Shown one piece after another: positions 36,945 to 45,338 of a stretch of DNA of 64,000 nucleotides (positions are counted from its first letter, which is position 1; each line of letters begins with the position of its first letter). The stretch is taken from assembly GCF_000378625.1 (NCBI RefSeq), contig NZ_KB905165.1, forward strand, positions 186,001 through 250,000, read 5' to 3'. The DNA is from Colwellia piezophila ATCC BAA-637 (GTDB lineage: Bacteria > Pseudomonadota > Gammaproteobacteria > Enterobacterales > Alteromonadaceae). The translations under genes and the position numbers were made by a program. Below the pieces are notes generated by a model that was not told where the DNA came from, did not search any database, and saw nothing but the letters and a program-made list of their open reading frames with translations.

Positions 36945-37457
36945 ATGCAGAATCTTAAACTTCCAATAACAATTAGCCCATCCCGTAGCGCACAGCGAAG
37001 ACTTGTGTGTGAAGGTGCGTTTAAATTGTCAGATATGACTCGATTACTTGCTGAATGCGAAAGCCGAAGCGATGAAGTCAAAGTTAGTGTTAAGTTTGAT
37101 GTCGATGAACGGGGCCTGACAGTAATGACAGGTACTGGCTCGACATTAGTTGCATTAACTTGTCAGCGGTGTAACGAAAATTTTGACCATGCACTTAAAG
37201 TAGAGTTTACTTTTAGTCCGGCCAAAAATGAGGAAGCCGCTGAAAAAATTCCGTCATATTATGACGTAGTAGAATTAGATGAAAATGGTGAAGTAAACTT
37301 ACGCGAATTAATAGAAGAAGAGTTCATGCTCATTCTTCCATTAATTCCACGGCATAAAATTCGAGACTGTTCAGCAGATGCTGATTCAGTTTGGGGTGAA
37401 TTGCCAGAAGAGCTTGAGAAGCCAAATCCATTTGATGTATTAAAACAATTCAAGTAG
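36945..37457 (+). CDS. yceD: YceD (DUF177), 23S rRNA accumulation protein
   Basis: The DUF177 family is linked to 23S rRNA accumulation and ribosome assembly. The 170-residue protein has the family pattern: MQNLKLPITISPSRSAQRR at the start, the CQRCNENF Cys pair in the middle, an acidic DLNELIEEE-like strand (VNLRELIEEEFML) and a terminal GELPEELEKPNPFDVL block. It immediately precedes rpmF, as in nearly all bacteria. The start fits the family exactly, yet the consensus promoter leaves almost no leader, so it may be translated from a leaderless or nearly leaderless mRNA. Confidence 0.94.
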   Translation: MQNLKLPITISPSRSAQRRLVCEGAFKLSDMTRLLAECESRSDEVKVSVKFDVDERGLTVMTGTGSTLVALTCQRCNENFDHALKVEFTFSPAKNEEAAEKIPSYYDVVELDENGEVNLRELIEEEFMLILPLIPRHKIRDCSADADSVWGELPEELEKPNPFDVLKQFK

Positions 37458-37505
37458 TTAATAAGCATACAGCCCTTTAACTAATAACCGATTTAGGAGA
37501 AACTC

Positions 37506-37676
37506 ATGGCAGTTCAAAAAAGCAAAAAGTCTCGTTCAAGACGTGGCATGCGCCGTTCACATGATGCAGTTACACCAGAAAACTTATCAGTAGACCCAGT
37601 ATCAGGTGAAACGCATCGTCGTCACCATGTAACAGCTGATGGCTTTTACAAAGGCGTTAAAGTAATCGCTATCTAA
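37506..37676 (+). CDS. rpmF: 50S ribosomal protein bL32
   Basis: The 56-residue basic protein [20 protein letters not shown]... is the structural bL32 of the large ribosomal subunit. It has the [10 protein letters not shown] core and a [13 protein letters not shown]-terminal part. The Cys-containing zinc-binding form is not used here: no CxxC pair is present. A good TAGGAG site lies 7 nt upstream of the ATG. It is 48 bp after yceD in the same operon and 40 bp before plsX. Confidence 0.96.
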   Translation: MAVQKSKKSRSRRGMRRSHDAVTPENLSVDPVSGETHRRHHVTADGFYKGVKVIAI

Positions 37677-37716
37677 GCGATTACTACGTTATAGTAAAAT
37701 AGTTTAGGCTTCTCGC

Positions 37717-38766
37717 TTGAGCTTTAATACTGATCTAACCATAGCGTTAGATGTTATGGGGGGCGATAAAGGCCCCTCTATAACAATTCCCTCAGCAATA
37801 ATGGCGATAAAACATCAGCCTGACTTGCACCTCATTCTTTGTGGTGATGAAACCATCATTACAGAAACCCTTGCCCAATTAAATATTTCTAAAAAGCAAT
37901 TCGCTAATCATAGGCAATTAAGCCTTTTTGCAACGTCACAAGTCGTTTCAATGGACGATAATCCTCTCGTTGCCTTAAGAACAAAAAAAGATTCGTCGAT
38001 GCGTAAAGCACTTGATCTTGTTCGAGAAGGACAAGCACAGGCTTGCGTTAGTGCTGGTAATACTGGTGCACTCTTTTCTATGGCACACTTCGTTTTAAAA
38101 AACTTACCCGGAGTCGAACGGCCAGCCCTTATTTCATCTCTACCGACCCATGATAAAGATAAACATGTTTTTATGCTTGATTTGGGCGCCAATGTTTTTT
38201 GTGACTCACATGTCTTATATCAATTTGGTGTTATGGGCTCAGTCATGGCAGAACAAGTCGATGGTATTATTAAACCTCGTATTGCTTTACTCAATATGGG
38301 CGAAGAAGCGATAAAGGGTAGCGATCATATAAAACTGGCTGCGTTGGAGTTAAGTAATAATAAAGATATCAACTATGTTGGTTTTATTGAAGGCAGTGAT
38401 ATTTTCTCCAATAAAGCGGATGTTATTGTTTGCGACGGTTTTGTCGGTAATGTCACCCTAAAAACGTGTGAAGGGGTAGCTCGCTTGGTTTACCAAAAGT
38501 CTAAAGCGGCTTTTAATGCGAGTTTGTTAGGCAAAATATTTGGCTCATTACTTAGACCTAGCTTTAAAAAACTATTTAAAACCATGAACCCCGACCAGTA
38601 TAACGGCGCAAGTTTGATAGGATTACGCGGTATTGTGGTTAAAAGTCATGGTAATGCTAATTCAGGTGCTTTTTTTGCTGCAATTATGGAAGCGGTTAAA
38701 GAAGTGGAGCGGCAAGTACCCGAAAAGATCAAAAACTCTTTGGAACACGGCTTTTCTGTTCGATAG
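37717..38766 (+). CDS. plsX: Phosphate acyltransferase PlsX
   Basis: PlsX converts acyl-ACP to acyl-phosphate, the donor for PlsY in phospholipid synthesis. The 349 residues carry the diagnostic ALDVMGGDKGP near the N-terminus, VSAGNTGAL, and VCDGFVGNV in the last third. The start is TTG, supported by a TAGG site upstream and by the position of the DVMGGD motif, with no ATG or GTG available before it. It is peripherally membrane-associated in other bacteria. The gene that normally follows, fabH, is absent here. Confidence 0.94.
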   Translation: MSFNTDLTIALDVMGGDKGPSITIPSAIMAIKHQPDLHLILCGDETIITETLAQLNISKKQFANHRQLSLFATSQVVSMDDNPLVALRTKKDSSMRKALDLVREGQAQACVSAGNTGALFSMAHFVLKNLPGVERPALISSLPTHDKDKHVFMLDLGANVFCDSHVLYQFGVMGSVMAEQVDGIIKPRIALLNMGEEAIKGSDHIKLAALELSNNKDINYVGFIEGSDIFSNKADVIVCDGFVGNVTLKTCEGVARLVYQKSKAAFNASLLGKIFGSLLRPSFKKLFKTMNPDQYNGASLIGLRGIVVKSHGNANSGAFFAAIMEAVKEVERQVPEKIKNSLEHGFSVR

Positions 38767-38872
38767 CGATTTACAATCATCTACGAAGCACAATCGACAG
38801 CCGCACCTACACTTTACATAAAGCACAATACATCATCTTATTCACCGAATAGAACATAATTAGAGTATCAAT

Positions 38873-39811
38873 ATGCAAAATAAATTAGCATTCGTTTTTC
38901 CAGGGCAGGGCTCACAAACTGTTGCCATGCTCAGTGACTTTGCAGAGAATAGTATCGTACAAGCAACCTTTGCCGAAGCGTCTAAAGCCTTAGGTTATGA
39001 CCTATGGCAACTAGTTGCCATAGGTCCAGCAGAAAAACTTAATCAAACCAATTTTACTCAACCGGCATTATTAACTGCCAGTGTTGCTTTATGGCGCGTT
39101 TGGCAAGATGAGTCGACAGTCACTCCTGATGTCATGGCGGGTCACAGTTTAGGTGAATATTCTGCATTAGTATGCGCCGGTGTTTTTTCACTTAGTGAAG
39201 CGGTAGTACTTGTTGAAAAACGTGGTGAATTCATGCAAGCCTGTGTTCCTGCAGGCGTTGGCGCTATGGCTGCGGTTATTGGTTTAGGCAATGAAGAAAT
39301 TATTGCTGCTTGTGTCAAAGCTGAAGGTACACAAGTTGTGTCAGCGGTGAATTTTAATTCGCCAGGGCAAGTGGTTATCGCCGGCCATAAAGAGGCCGTA
39401 GCTCGTGCCAGTGAATTGTGTAAAGCAGCAGGCGCAAAACGCGTCTTGCCATTACCGGTAAGTGTACCATCACACTGTGCTTTAATGAGGGATGCGGCAA
39501 CTGAGTTGGCTCGTGAATTAGATAAAGTAACGTTTAACATCCCTGTCATAAAGGTAGTTAATAATGTTGATGTCGCAGCCGAAACAACAAGCGAAGCAAT
39601 AAAACTGGCTTTAATTAAGCAGTTATATTCACCGGTACGTTGGAGTGAAACTATCAGCCAACTGGCCAGTGATGGTATAGAAAAAGTGGTAGAAGTGGGC
39701 CCAGGTAAAGTTTTACAAGGCTTAAACAAGCGCATTAACAAGTCAATAAAAAGTGTCAGTTTCAACACAATCGACACTTTACAACAAGCAAAAGAACTTA
39801 TTAATAGTTAA
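38873..39811 (+). CDS. fabD: Malonyl-CoA:ACP transacylase
   Basis: FabD loads malonyl groups onto ACP for fatty-acid elongation. The 312 residues have FPGQGSQ (9-15), the nucleophile Ser92 in GHSLGEYSALV, Arg in VEKRGEFMQ, and the catalytic His in SVPSHCALM. It follows plsX after a 106-bp gap in which fabH would be expected and no remnant of it is visible. The next gene is fabG, 127 bp downstream. Confidence 0.96.
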   Translation: MQNKLAFVFPGQGSQTVAMLSDFAENSIVQATFAEASKALGYDLWQLVAIGPAEKLNQTNFTQPALLTASVALWRVWQDESTVTPDVMAGHSLGEYSALVCAGVFSLSEAVVLVEKRGEFMQACVPAGVGAMAAVIGLGNEEIIAACVKAEGTQVVSAVNFNSPGQVVIAGHKEAVARASELCKAAGAKRVLPLPVSVPSHCALMRDAATELARELDKVTFNIPVIKVVNNVDVAAETTSEAIKLALIKQLYSPVRWSETISQLASDGIEKVVEVGPGKVLQGLNKRINKSIKSVSFNTIDTLQQAKELINS

Positions 39812-39938
39812 TGTTAAATAATTAGCCTAGGGTAATTATGAGCACAATGGCACTAGGTCAACAAAATAATTAATGTATATAACTCGTTATCTTATTTTTC
39901 AAGCTAACGAAATAAAATAAAAAATAGTAGGTAATAAT

Positions 39939-40685
39939 ATGTTTTCATTAGAAGGTAAGGTCGCTTTAGTAACAGGTGCAAGCCGCGGTATTGGTAAAGC
40001 TATCGCTACTCAATTACAAGCACTTGGTGCAACGGTAATTGGCACAGCGACATCAGAAAATGGCGCCACTAACATTGCTGAGTACTTAACAGCCAATAAT
40101 GGTAGTGGTATGGGCTTAGTGCTCAATGTAACCAGTGATGAATCAATCAGCGAAATGTTTGCTGCTATTAAGGAAGCGCATGGCTCAATTGATATTTTAG
40201 TGAATAATGCCGGCATTACCCGTGATAACTTGTTTATGCGTATGAAAAATGACGAGTGGCAAGATATCATTGATACTAACTTAACCTCGGTATTTAAAGT
40301 AAGTAAAGCCGCGATTCGTCCTATGATGAAAAAACGCACGGGCCGTATCATAAATATTGGCTCTGTTGTTGGTACAATGGGTAACGCAGGTCAAGTCAAC
40401 TATGCAGCAGCCAAAGCTGGTTTATTAGGCTTTACTAAAGCTTTGGCACGAGAAGTGGCTTCTCGTGGCATTACCGTCAATACAGTTTCACCTGGATTTA
40501 TTGATACGGATATGACAAAAACACTGACGGACGAACAAAAAGAGGGCATTTTCGCTCAAGTACCGGCAAAACGTTTAGGTAAGCCTGAAGAAATTGCTAG
40601 CACAGTAGCCTTTTTAGCTTCTGATGCCGCCGCTTATGTAACGGGTGAAACAATCCACGTGAATGGCGGTATGTATATGGTATAA
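39939..40685 (+). CDS. fabG: 3-oxoacyl-ACP reductase FabG
   Basis: FabG reduces 3-oxoacyl-ACP with NADPH. The 248-residue SDR has TGASRGIGKA (12-21), NNAG (89-92), and the catalytic Ser142, Tyr155 and Lys159 (YAAAK). The C-terminal GETIHVNGGMYMV ending is typical of FabG. It is followed immediately by a terminator hairpin that begins at the stop codon, so most transcripts should end before acpP. Confidence 0.97.
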   Translation: MFSLEGKVALVTGASRGIGKAIATQLQALGATVIGTATSENGATNIAEYLTANNGSGMGLVLNVTSDESISEMFAAIKEAHGSIDILVNNAGITRDNLFMRMKNDEWQDIIDTNLTSVFKVSKAAIRPMMKKRTGRIINIGSVVGTMGNAGQVNYAAAKAGLLGFTKALAREVASRGITVNTVSPGFIDTDMTKTLTDEQKEGIFAQVPAKRLGKPEEIASTVAFLASDAAAYVTGETIHVNGGMYMV

Positions 40686-40715
40686 GCCTTATTTGTTAAG
40701 GCTTATTTTGTTTTT
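40682..40715 (+). terminator. Terminator hairpin starting at the fabG stop codon
   Basis: ATAAGCCTTA pairs with TAAGGCTTAT around TTTGT, followed by TTTGTTTTT. The TAA stop of fabG (40683-40685) forms part of the stem. It separates fabG transcripts from acpP, which needs far higher expression. Confidence 0.85.
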
Positions 40716-40844
40716 AATAATATTTTTCAATACTTCAACAGGTTAGACCAGTTTAAAAAAATGAATTAGAAGCTTGCATGGTAAGCTGTTGACGAATACA
40801 CTACACACAATTTGAAAAAATGCACTTTCAGTCAAGGAAAAAAA

Positions 40845-41078
40845 ATGAGTAATATCGAAGAACGCGTAAAAAAAATCACAGTTGAACAGCTAGGTGTTAG
40901 TGAAGCAGAAGTAAAAATTGATTCATCATTCGTTGATGATTTAGGTGCTGACTCATTAGACACTGTAGAATTAGTTATGGCGTTAGAAGAAGAATTTGAT
41001 ACTGAAATTCCTGACGAAGAAGCTGAGAAAATCACTACAGTTCAAGCAGCAATTGATTACGTTACTGCTAACCAGTAA
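40845..41078 (+). CDS. acpP: Acyl carrier protein
   Basis: AcpP carries growing acyl chains on a 4'-phosphopantetheine attached to Ser37 ([12 protein letters not shown]). The 77-residue acidic protein is nearly identical to gammaproteobacterial AcpP. An upstream in-frame TTG (40812) would add 11 residues not found in the family; the ATG at 40845 has an AAGGAAA site and matches [11 protein letters not shown]. It is flanked by terminators on both sides and so is expressed as its own unit. Confidence 0.98.
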   Translation: MSNIEERVKKITVEQLGVSEAEVKIDSSFVDDLGADSLDTVELVMALEEEFDTEIPDEEAEKITTVQAAIDYVTANQ

Positions 41079-41117
41079 TTGTTAATAAGTTCGATTTAAT
41101 CGGACTTATTAAAATAT

Positions 41118-41159
41118 AAAAAGCGGTATACTTAATTGTAAGTGACCGCTTTTTTTTTA
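41118..41159 (+). terminator. Rho-independent terminator of acpP
   Basis: AAGCGGT...ACTTA pairs with TAAGT...ACCGCTT (small internal bulge), followed by nine T. Confidence 0.9.
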
Positions 41160-41208
41160 TCTTTATTATGATGGTTTTATCCAACTTAACCATTATATTG
41201 AATAATAA

Positions 41209-41368
41209 TACCACTTCCATTTATTACGTGATCTATTTTATGCGTAGAAAAAATTGCCAACTACAAGGCATTTATTTTAATAACTAGTTGTTCTAATTAT
41301 TAAATAAATAACGAAGTAGTTGGTTGTTTTAGCAAGTAGAAATGTTCACATAGTTAGTGGGTTTGGTA
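41209..41368 (+). mobile_element. MITE copy E (160 bp) with TAA target duplication
   Basis: Left end TACCACTTCCATTTATTACG and, reversed, right end TACCAAACCCACTAACTATG are related inverted repeats. TAA flanks both sides (41206-41208, 41369-41371). Inside, CCAACTAC (41257-41264) pairs with GTAGTTGG (41316-41323), and ATTTATTT (41270-41277) with AAATAAAT (41302-41309), around the family CAAGGC and ATAACG bulges. It lies between the acpP terminator and fabF. Confidence 0.85.
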
Positions 41369-41372
41369 TAAT
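41345..41372 (+). promoter_or_regulatory. Candidate fabF promoter formed at the MITE E junction
   Basis: TTCACA (41345-41350, inside the MITE) is 16 bp from TATAAT (41367-41372), which is made from the last two bases of the MITE, the TAA duplication and one host base. A start near 41379 would give a short leader with the CGGAGG ribosome site at 41383-41388. Confidence 0.6.
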
Positions 41373-41398
41373 ATTAATTTTTCGGAGGCCGCTCTGTT

Positions 41399-42637
41399 AT
41401 GAGACGTGTAGTAGTTACTGGTATGGGCATGCTTAGCCCTTTAGCCAACACCGCAGAAGAAACCTGGCAAAACTTGCTACTTGGAAAAAGTGGTATAGTT
41501 AATATGGACCATTTTGATACCACAGATTACCCGACAAAGTTTGCGGGTTTAATCAAAGATTTCGATGCCCAAAACTATATGGAACGAAAAGAAGCCAAAA
41601 AAATGGATCTTTTTATTCAATATGGTGTTGCCGCTGGCGTCCAGGCTTTTAACGATTCGGGTCTTGACATAACAGAGCAAAATGCTCCACGTATTGGTGT
41701 TGCTATTGGCTCAGGTATTGGTGGTTTAGGTTTAATCGAACAAAACCATCTCAAGCTTTTAAAAGCCTCAGGTAACCCACGTAAGTTATCACCATTTTTT
41801 GTACCATCAACCATCATAAACATGATAGCGGGTCACTTATCAATAATGTTTGGCCTGCAGGGGCCGAACATTGCTATTACCACAGCGTGTACTAGTGGTG
41901 TTCATAATATCGGTCATGCTGCGCGTATGATCGCTTATGGTGATGCCGACGCTATGGTTGCCGGTGGCGCTGAAAAAGCATCTACTACCCTTGGTATGGG
42001 TGGCTTTGGTGCAGCTCGGGCATTATCTCGTCGTAATGATGACCCAGAGGCTGCTTCTCGTCCTTGGGATAAAGACCGTGATGGTTTTGTTCTTGGTGAT
42101 GGTGCCGGTGTGATCGTTGTTGAAGAATACGAGCACGCTAAAGCCCGTGGCGCTAAAATTTATGCTGAGCTTGTTGGCTTTGGTATGAGTGGTGATGCTT
42201 ATCATATGACGTCACCACCTGAAAACGGTGCTGGCGCAGCGCGTGCAATGCAAAATGCAATCAATGACGCAAAAATTGATATTAGCAAAATTGGTTATAT
42301 CAATGCCCATGGTACTTCTACTCTAGCGGGTGATATAGCTGAGACAAATGCTGTTAAAACCGTCTTTGGTAACAGTGCGCACAAAGTCATGATGGGCTCG
42401 ACCAAGTCAATGACTGGTCACCTATTAGGAGCCGCTGGCGCTGTTGAAGCTATTTTTAGTATTCAAGCACTCATGAACAACCAAGTGCCACCAACAATAA
42501 ACTTAGATAACCCCGATGTTGGTTGTGATCTTGATTATATTGCTGGTGCTGCGCGTGATGTTGAACTTGAATATGTATTGTGTAACTCTTTTGGTTTTGG
42601 CGGTACTAACGGCTCGCTAATCTTTAAGAAAATTTAA
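41399..42637 (+). CDS. fabF: 3-oxoacyl-ACP synthase II (FabF)
   Basis: FabF condenses acyl-ACP with malonyl-ACP and controls membrane fluidity at low temperature. The 412 residues carry nucleophile Cys164 in [12 protein letters not shown], active-site His in [11 protein letters not shown] and in [11 protein letters not shown]. The N-terminus [14 protein letters not shown] is the family start, and an excellent GGAGG site lies upstream. MITE copy E sits directly in front, and its right end appears to provide the -10 element. Because fabH is absent from this operon, initiation must depend on a FabH encoded elsewhere. Confidence 0.97.
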   Translation: MRRVVVTGMGMLSPLANTAEETWQNLLLGKSGIVNMDHFDTTDYPTKFAGLIKDFDAQNYMERKEAKKMDLFIQYGVAAGVQAFNDSGLDITEQNAPRIGVAIGSGIGGLGLIEQNHLKLLKASGNPRKLSPFFVPSTIINMIAGHLSIMFGLQGPNIAITTACTSGVHNIGHAARMIAYGDADAMVAGGAEKASTTLGMGGFGAARALSRRNDDPEAASRPWDKDRDGFVLGDGAGVIVVEEYEHAKARGAKIYAELVGFGMSGDAYHMTSPPENGAGAARAMQNAINDAKIDISKIGYINAHGTSTLAGDIAETNAVKTVFGNSAHKVMMGSTKSMTGHLLGAAGAVEAIFSIQALMNNQVPPTINLDNPDVGCDLDYIAGAARDVELEYVLCNSFGFGGTNGSLIFKKI

Positions 42638-42656
42638 TCGGCACAAAAGCATGAAT

Positions 42657-42707
42657 AAGCCTGAATACTAGCCTCCCAATGTTGAGGAAGTCTTCAGGCT
42701 TTTTTGT
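42657..42707 (+). terminator. Rho-independent terminator of fabF
   Basis: AAGCCTGAA (42657-42665) pairs with TTCAGGCTT (42693-42701); an inner CCTC/GAGG pair closes the branch. A run of T follows. It lies only 30 bp before the pabC ATG, so pabC needs read-through or its own promoter. Confidence 0.9.
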
Positions 42708-42736
42708 TGCTTTTAATAAATCGGCTAAGAAATGAT

Positions 42737-43543
42737 ATGAAATATTGCTCGGTCAATGGTATAGAACAAAAAAACATCGATATTACCGATCGGGGTTTGG
42801 CCTATGGTGATGGTATTTTTACCACGGCAAAGATCGTTAATGGTAAGGTATTATTACTGGATAAACATTTAGCCAGATTAAATTTAGGTTGTCAGGCATT
42901 AGCAATAAAAGCCCCTTTAATGGCGCTGTTAACCCAACAAATAGCAGTCGTTGCCAAACTTTATCCGCTAGCGGTATTAAAAGTGATCATTACGGCAGGC
43001 AGTGGTGGACGTGGTTATTCAAGAGTCGGACTCAATGATAACGCTACCAATGTTATTATCATGGTGTCTGATTTCCCCAGCCATTACGCAAGTTTAGTTA
43101 AGCAAGGCATTAACCTTGGCGATAGTAAGCAACAAATTTCGACTAGCCCTATGCTTGCCGGAATAAAGCACCTTAATAGACTTGAGCAAGTATTACTTCG
43201 AGCTGAGCTTGATGACCGTTTGGAAGATGATCTTATTGTCGCTAATAGTGCCGGGGATGTCATTGAAGTAACCAGTTCTAATTTGTTTTATTGGTTAGAT
43301 GGGCAATTATGTAGCCCTGACTTATCAATGTCTGGTGTTAATGGCATTATTAGACAACTGCTATTAGAAAAGTACCCACAAATAAAAGTACGCAAAACTA
43401 AGTTTTCGGATCTTAAACATACTAAAGCAATGTTTATCTGTAATTCTTTGATGGGCATTATGCCGGTAAAAACGTACAATAATCGAATACTTACTATTGA
43501 TGCAGTTCAAGATTTACAAAATCAAATGAAAGCGATCATTTAA
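42737..43543 (+). CDS. pabC: Aminodeoxychorismate lyase PabC
   Basis: PabC releases 4-aminobenzoate and pyruvate from aminodeoxychorismate for folate synthesis. The 268-residue fold-type IV PLP enzyme has RGLAYGDGIFTT near the N-terminus, the PLP-lysine in AGIKHLNRLEQVLLR and VTSSNLFYW. An upstream in-frame start at 42704 would lie within the fabF terminator, so the ATG at 42737 (MKYCSVNGIE) is chosen. It leads the pabC-mltG-tmk-holB-pilZ-ycfH run, as in E. coli apart from pilZ. Confidence 0.93.
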   Translation: MKYCSVNGIEQKNIDITDRGLAYGDGIFTTAKIVNGKVLLLDKHLARLNLGCQALAIKAPLMALLTQQIAVVAKLYPLAVLKVIITAGSGGRGYSRVGLNDNATNVIIMVSDFPSHYASLVKQGINLGDSKQQISTSPMLAGIKHLNRLEQVLLRAELDDRLEDDLIVANSAGDVIEVTSSNLFYWLDGQLCSPDLSMSGVNGIIRQLLLEKYPQIKVRKTKFSDLKHTKAMFICNSLMGIMPVKTYNNRILTIDAVQDLQNQMKAII

Positions 43544-43589
43544 ACCGTATTAGTATCGTGGTTGAATGATTGCCTATTAAGGAAGATTT

Positions 43590-44606
43590 GTGTTTAGAAA
43601 ACTTATTGTTTTTATTACTTTTATGGTAATTATCTCATTGGCTGGAGCAGGAGTTTTAGTTTATAAATTTGATAAAGTATTAAACGCGCCACTAACCATC
43701 CAACAAGATCATTTTTTAACCGTGAGCCCGGGTAGTTCTATTAGCGCTTTCGCTAAAAAACTCGAGCGAAAAGGTTGGCTGCCTACACGTTTTTGGTTGA
43801 GAAATTATGGCCGTTTATTTCCACAAAAGACTAATATTAAAGCCGGAACTTATTTAGTCACTAAAGGGACTACGCTACAAGAATTGTTAGCTCAGCTTGA
43901 TATGGGTAAAGAACACCAATTTTCAGTGACTTTTATTGAAGGTACTCGCTTTAAAGATGCCTTAGCTATTTTAGCTAAGCACCCGAATATCACGCAAAGT
44001 ATTAGCGGTAAAAAAATCAGTGAAATGGCGAAGACCTTAGGGATAAAATCAGCCAACCCTGAGGGGTGGTTATTTCCTGATACTTATGCGTTTACGGCAG
44101 GTACGTTAGATATTACATTATTGCAGCGTGCTTATCGAAATATGCAGACACAGTTAAATACTTTATGGGAAAATAGAGCTAAAAACCTACCTTATAAAAC
44201 ACCTTATCAAGCCTTGATTATGGCTTCTATCATTGAGAAAGAAACCAGTTATATCGCCGAGCAGCCAGTGATATCTTCCGTTTTTGTGAATAGATTACGA
44301 AAGGGAATGCGCTTACAAACGGATCCAACGGTTATTTATGGCTTAGGGGATCGTTATCAAGGGGATATTACCCGTGCGCATTTACGTGAAAAAACGCTTT
44401 ATAATACTTACAGAATAAATGGCTTACCGCCAACACCTATTGCAATGGCGGGCTTATCAGCACTAAAAGCAACCTTAAATCCAGAGACCACTGATTATTT
44501 TTATTTTGTTAGCGGTGGTAATGGTCAACATGTTTTCAGTAAAACGTTAGCAGAGCACAACCGCGCTGTTAGGGATTACTTGAGAAAACAAAGAAAGGCA
44601 AAGTAG
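43590..44606 (+). CDS. mltG: Endolytic murein transglycosylase MltG
   Basis: MltG cleaves nascent glycan strands inside the chain and terminates peptidoglycan polymerisation. The 338-residue protein has one N-terminal membrane helix (about 5-24), a LysM-like region (residues 45-120) and a YceG catalytic domain with the essential Glu in MASIIEKET. QTDPTVIYGLG and the final DYFYFVSGGNGQHVFS block are family landmarks. The start is GTG with an AAGGAAG site. It is inner-membrane anchored with the domain in the periplasm. Confidence 0.94.
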   Translation: MFRKLIVFITFMVIISLAGAGVLVYKFDKVLNAPLTIQQDHFLTVSPGSSISAFAKKLERKGWLPTRFWLRNYGRLFPQKTNIKAGTYLVTKGTTLQELLAQLDMGKEHQFSVTFIEGTRFKDALAILAKHPNITQSISGKKISEMAKTLGIKSANPEGWLFPDTYAFTAGTLDITLLQRAYRNMQTQLNTLWENRAKNLPYKTPYQALIMASIIEKETSYIAEQPVISSVFVNRLRKGMRLQTDPTVIYGLGDRYQGDITRAHLREKTLYNTYRINGLPPTPIAMAGLSALKATLNPETTDYFYFVSGGNGQHVFSKTLAEHNRAVRDYLRKQRKAK

Positions 44607-44690
44607 TATAAAAACAAGCAAGTATTACTACTATAAATTTCATCATTATTTAATTTAGCAATATAACTGAACTAAGGTACAAGTTTAAAT

Positions 44691-45329
44691 ATGTCTACTG
44701 GAAAATTTATTGTCATTGAAGGCATGGAAGGCGCGGGTAAATCCTCTGCTATCGCTGTTATTGAACGTATCCTAAAGCAGCACGATATTGAGTATATTAA
44801 TACTCGAGAGCCTGGTGGAACGCCACTCGCGGAATCGTTACGAACAATAGTAAAATCAGTCGACCATCAAGAAATATTGACCGTGGAAACAGAGTTGTTT
44901 CTAATGTATGCCAGTCGTAGCCAATTACTCGCCAACAAAATACTGCCGGCTTTAGCTGCAGGTAAATGGGTAATTGGCGATAGACACGATTTAAGTTCTC
45001 GCGCTTATCAAGGTGGTGGCCGAGGTTTTGATGAAACTATTATGAATACCATTAGTGATATTACGCTAAAAGGCTTCCGCCCAGATATCACACTTTATTT
45101 AGATATTGACCCCCATATTGGTTTATCCCGTGCTAAAGCGCGTGGTGATTTAGACCGTATAGAACTCGAGCAAATGGACTTTTTTATCCGTGTTCATAAT
45201 AAGTATCAAGAGATTGCTTCACAAGATAGCACTATTGTCACAGTAGATGCCGCGCAAAGCATGGCAGATGTCCATCTAGATATTGAAAAGTCAGTACTTG
45301 AGTTTATCGCTAAAACGGCCTTGGATTAA
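44691..45329 (+). CDS. tmk: Thymidylate kinase
   Basis: Tmk phosphorylates dTMP to dTDP. The 212-residue P-loop kinase has EGMEGAGKSSA (10-20), the DR/TREPGGTPLAE segment (about 43-53) and the LID region SRAYQGGGRGFD. Arg in the LID and no basic residue in the P-loop fits the E. coli-like (type II) class. holB follows after 9 bp, so the two are cotranscribed. Confidence 0.96.
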   Translation: MSTGKFIVIEGMEGAGKSSAIAVIERILKQHDIEYINTREPGGTPLAESLRTIVKSVDHQEILTVETELFLMYASRSQLLANKILPALAAGKWVIGDRHDLSSRAYQGGGRGFDETIMNTISDITLKGFRPDITLYLDIDPHIGLSRAKARGDLDRIELEQMDFFIRVHNKYQEIASQDSTIVTVDAAQSMADVHLDIEKSVLEFIAKTALD

Positions 45330-45338
45330 TTTGAACTT

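Noticed and set aside
39142-39777. 211-codon open frame on the minus strand
   Set aside because: It is fully antisense to fabD, with shadow-type composition and no supporting signals.
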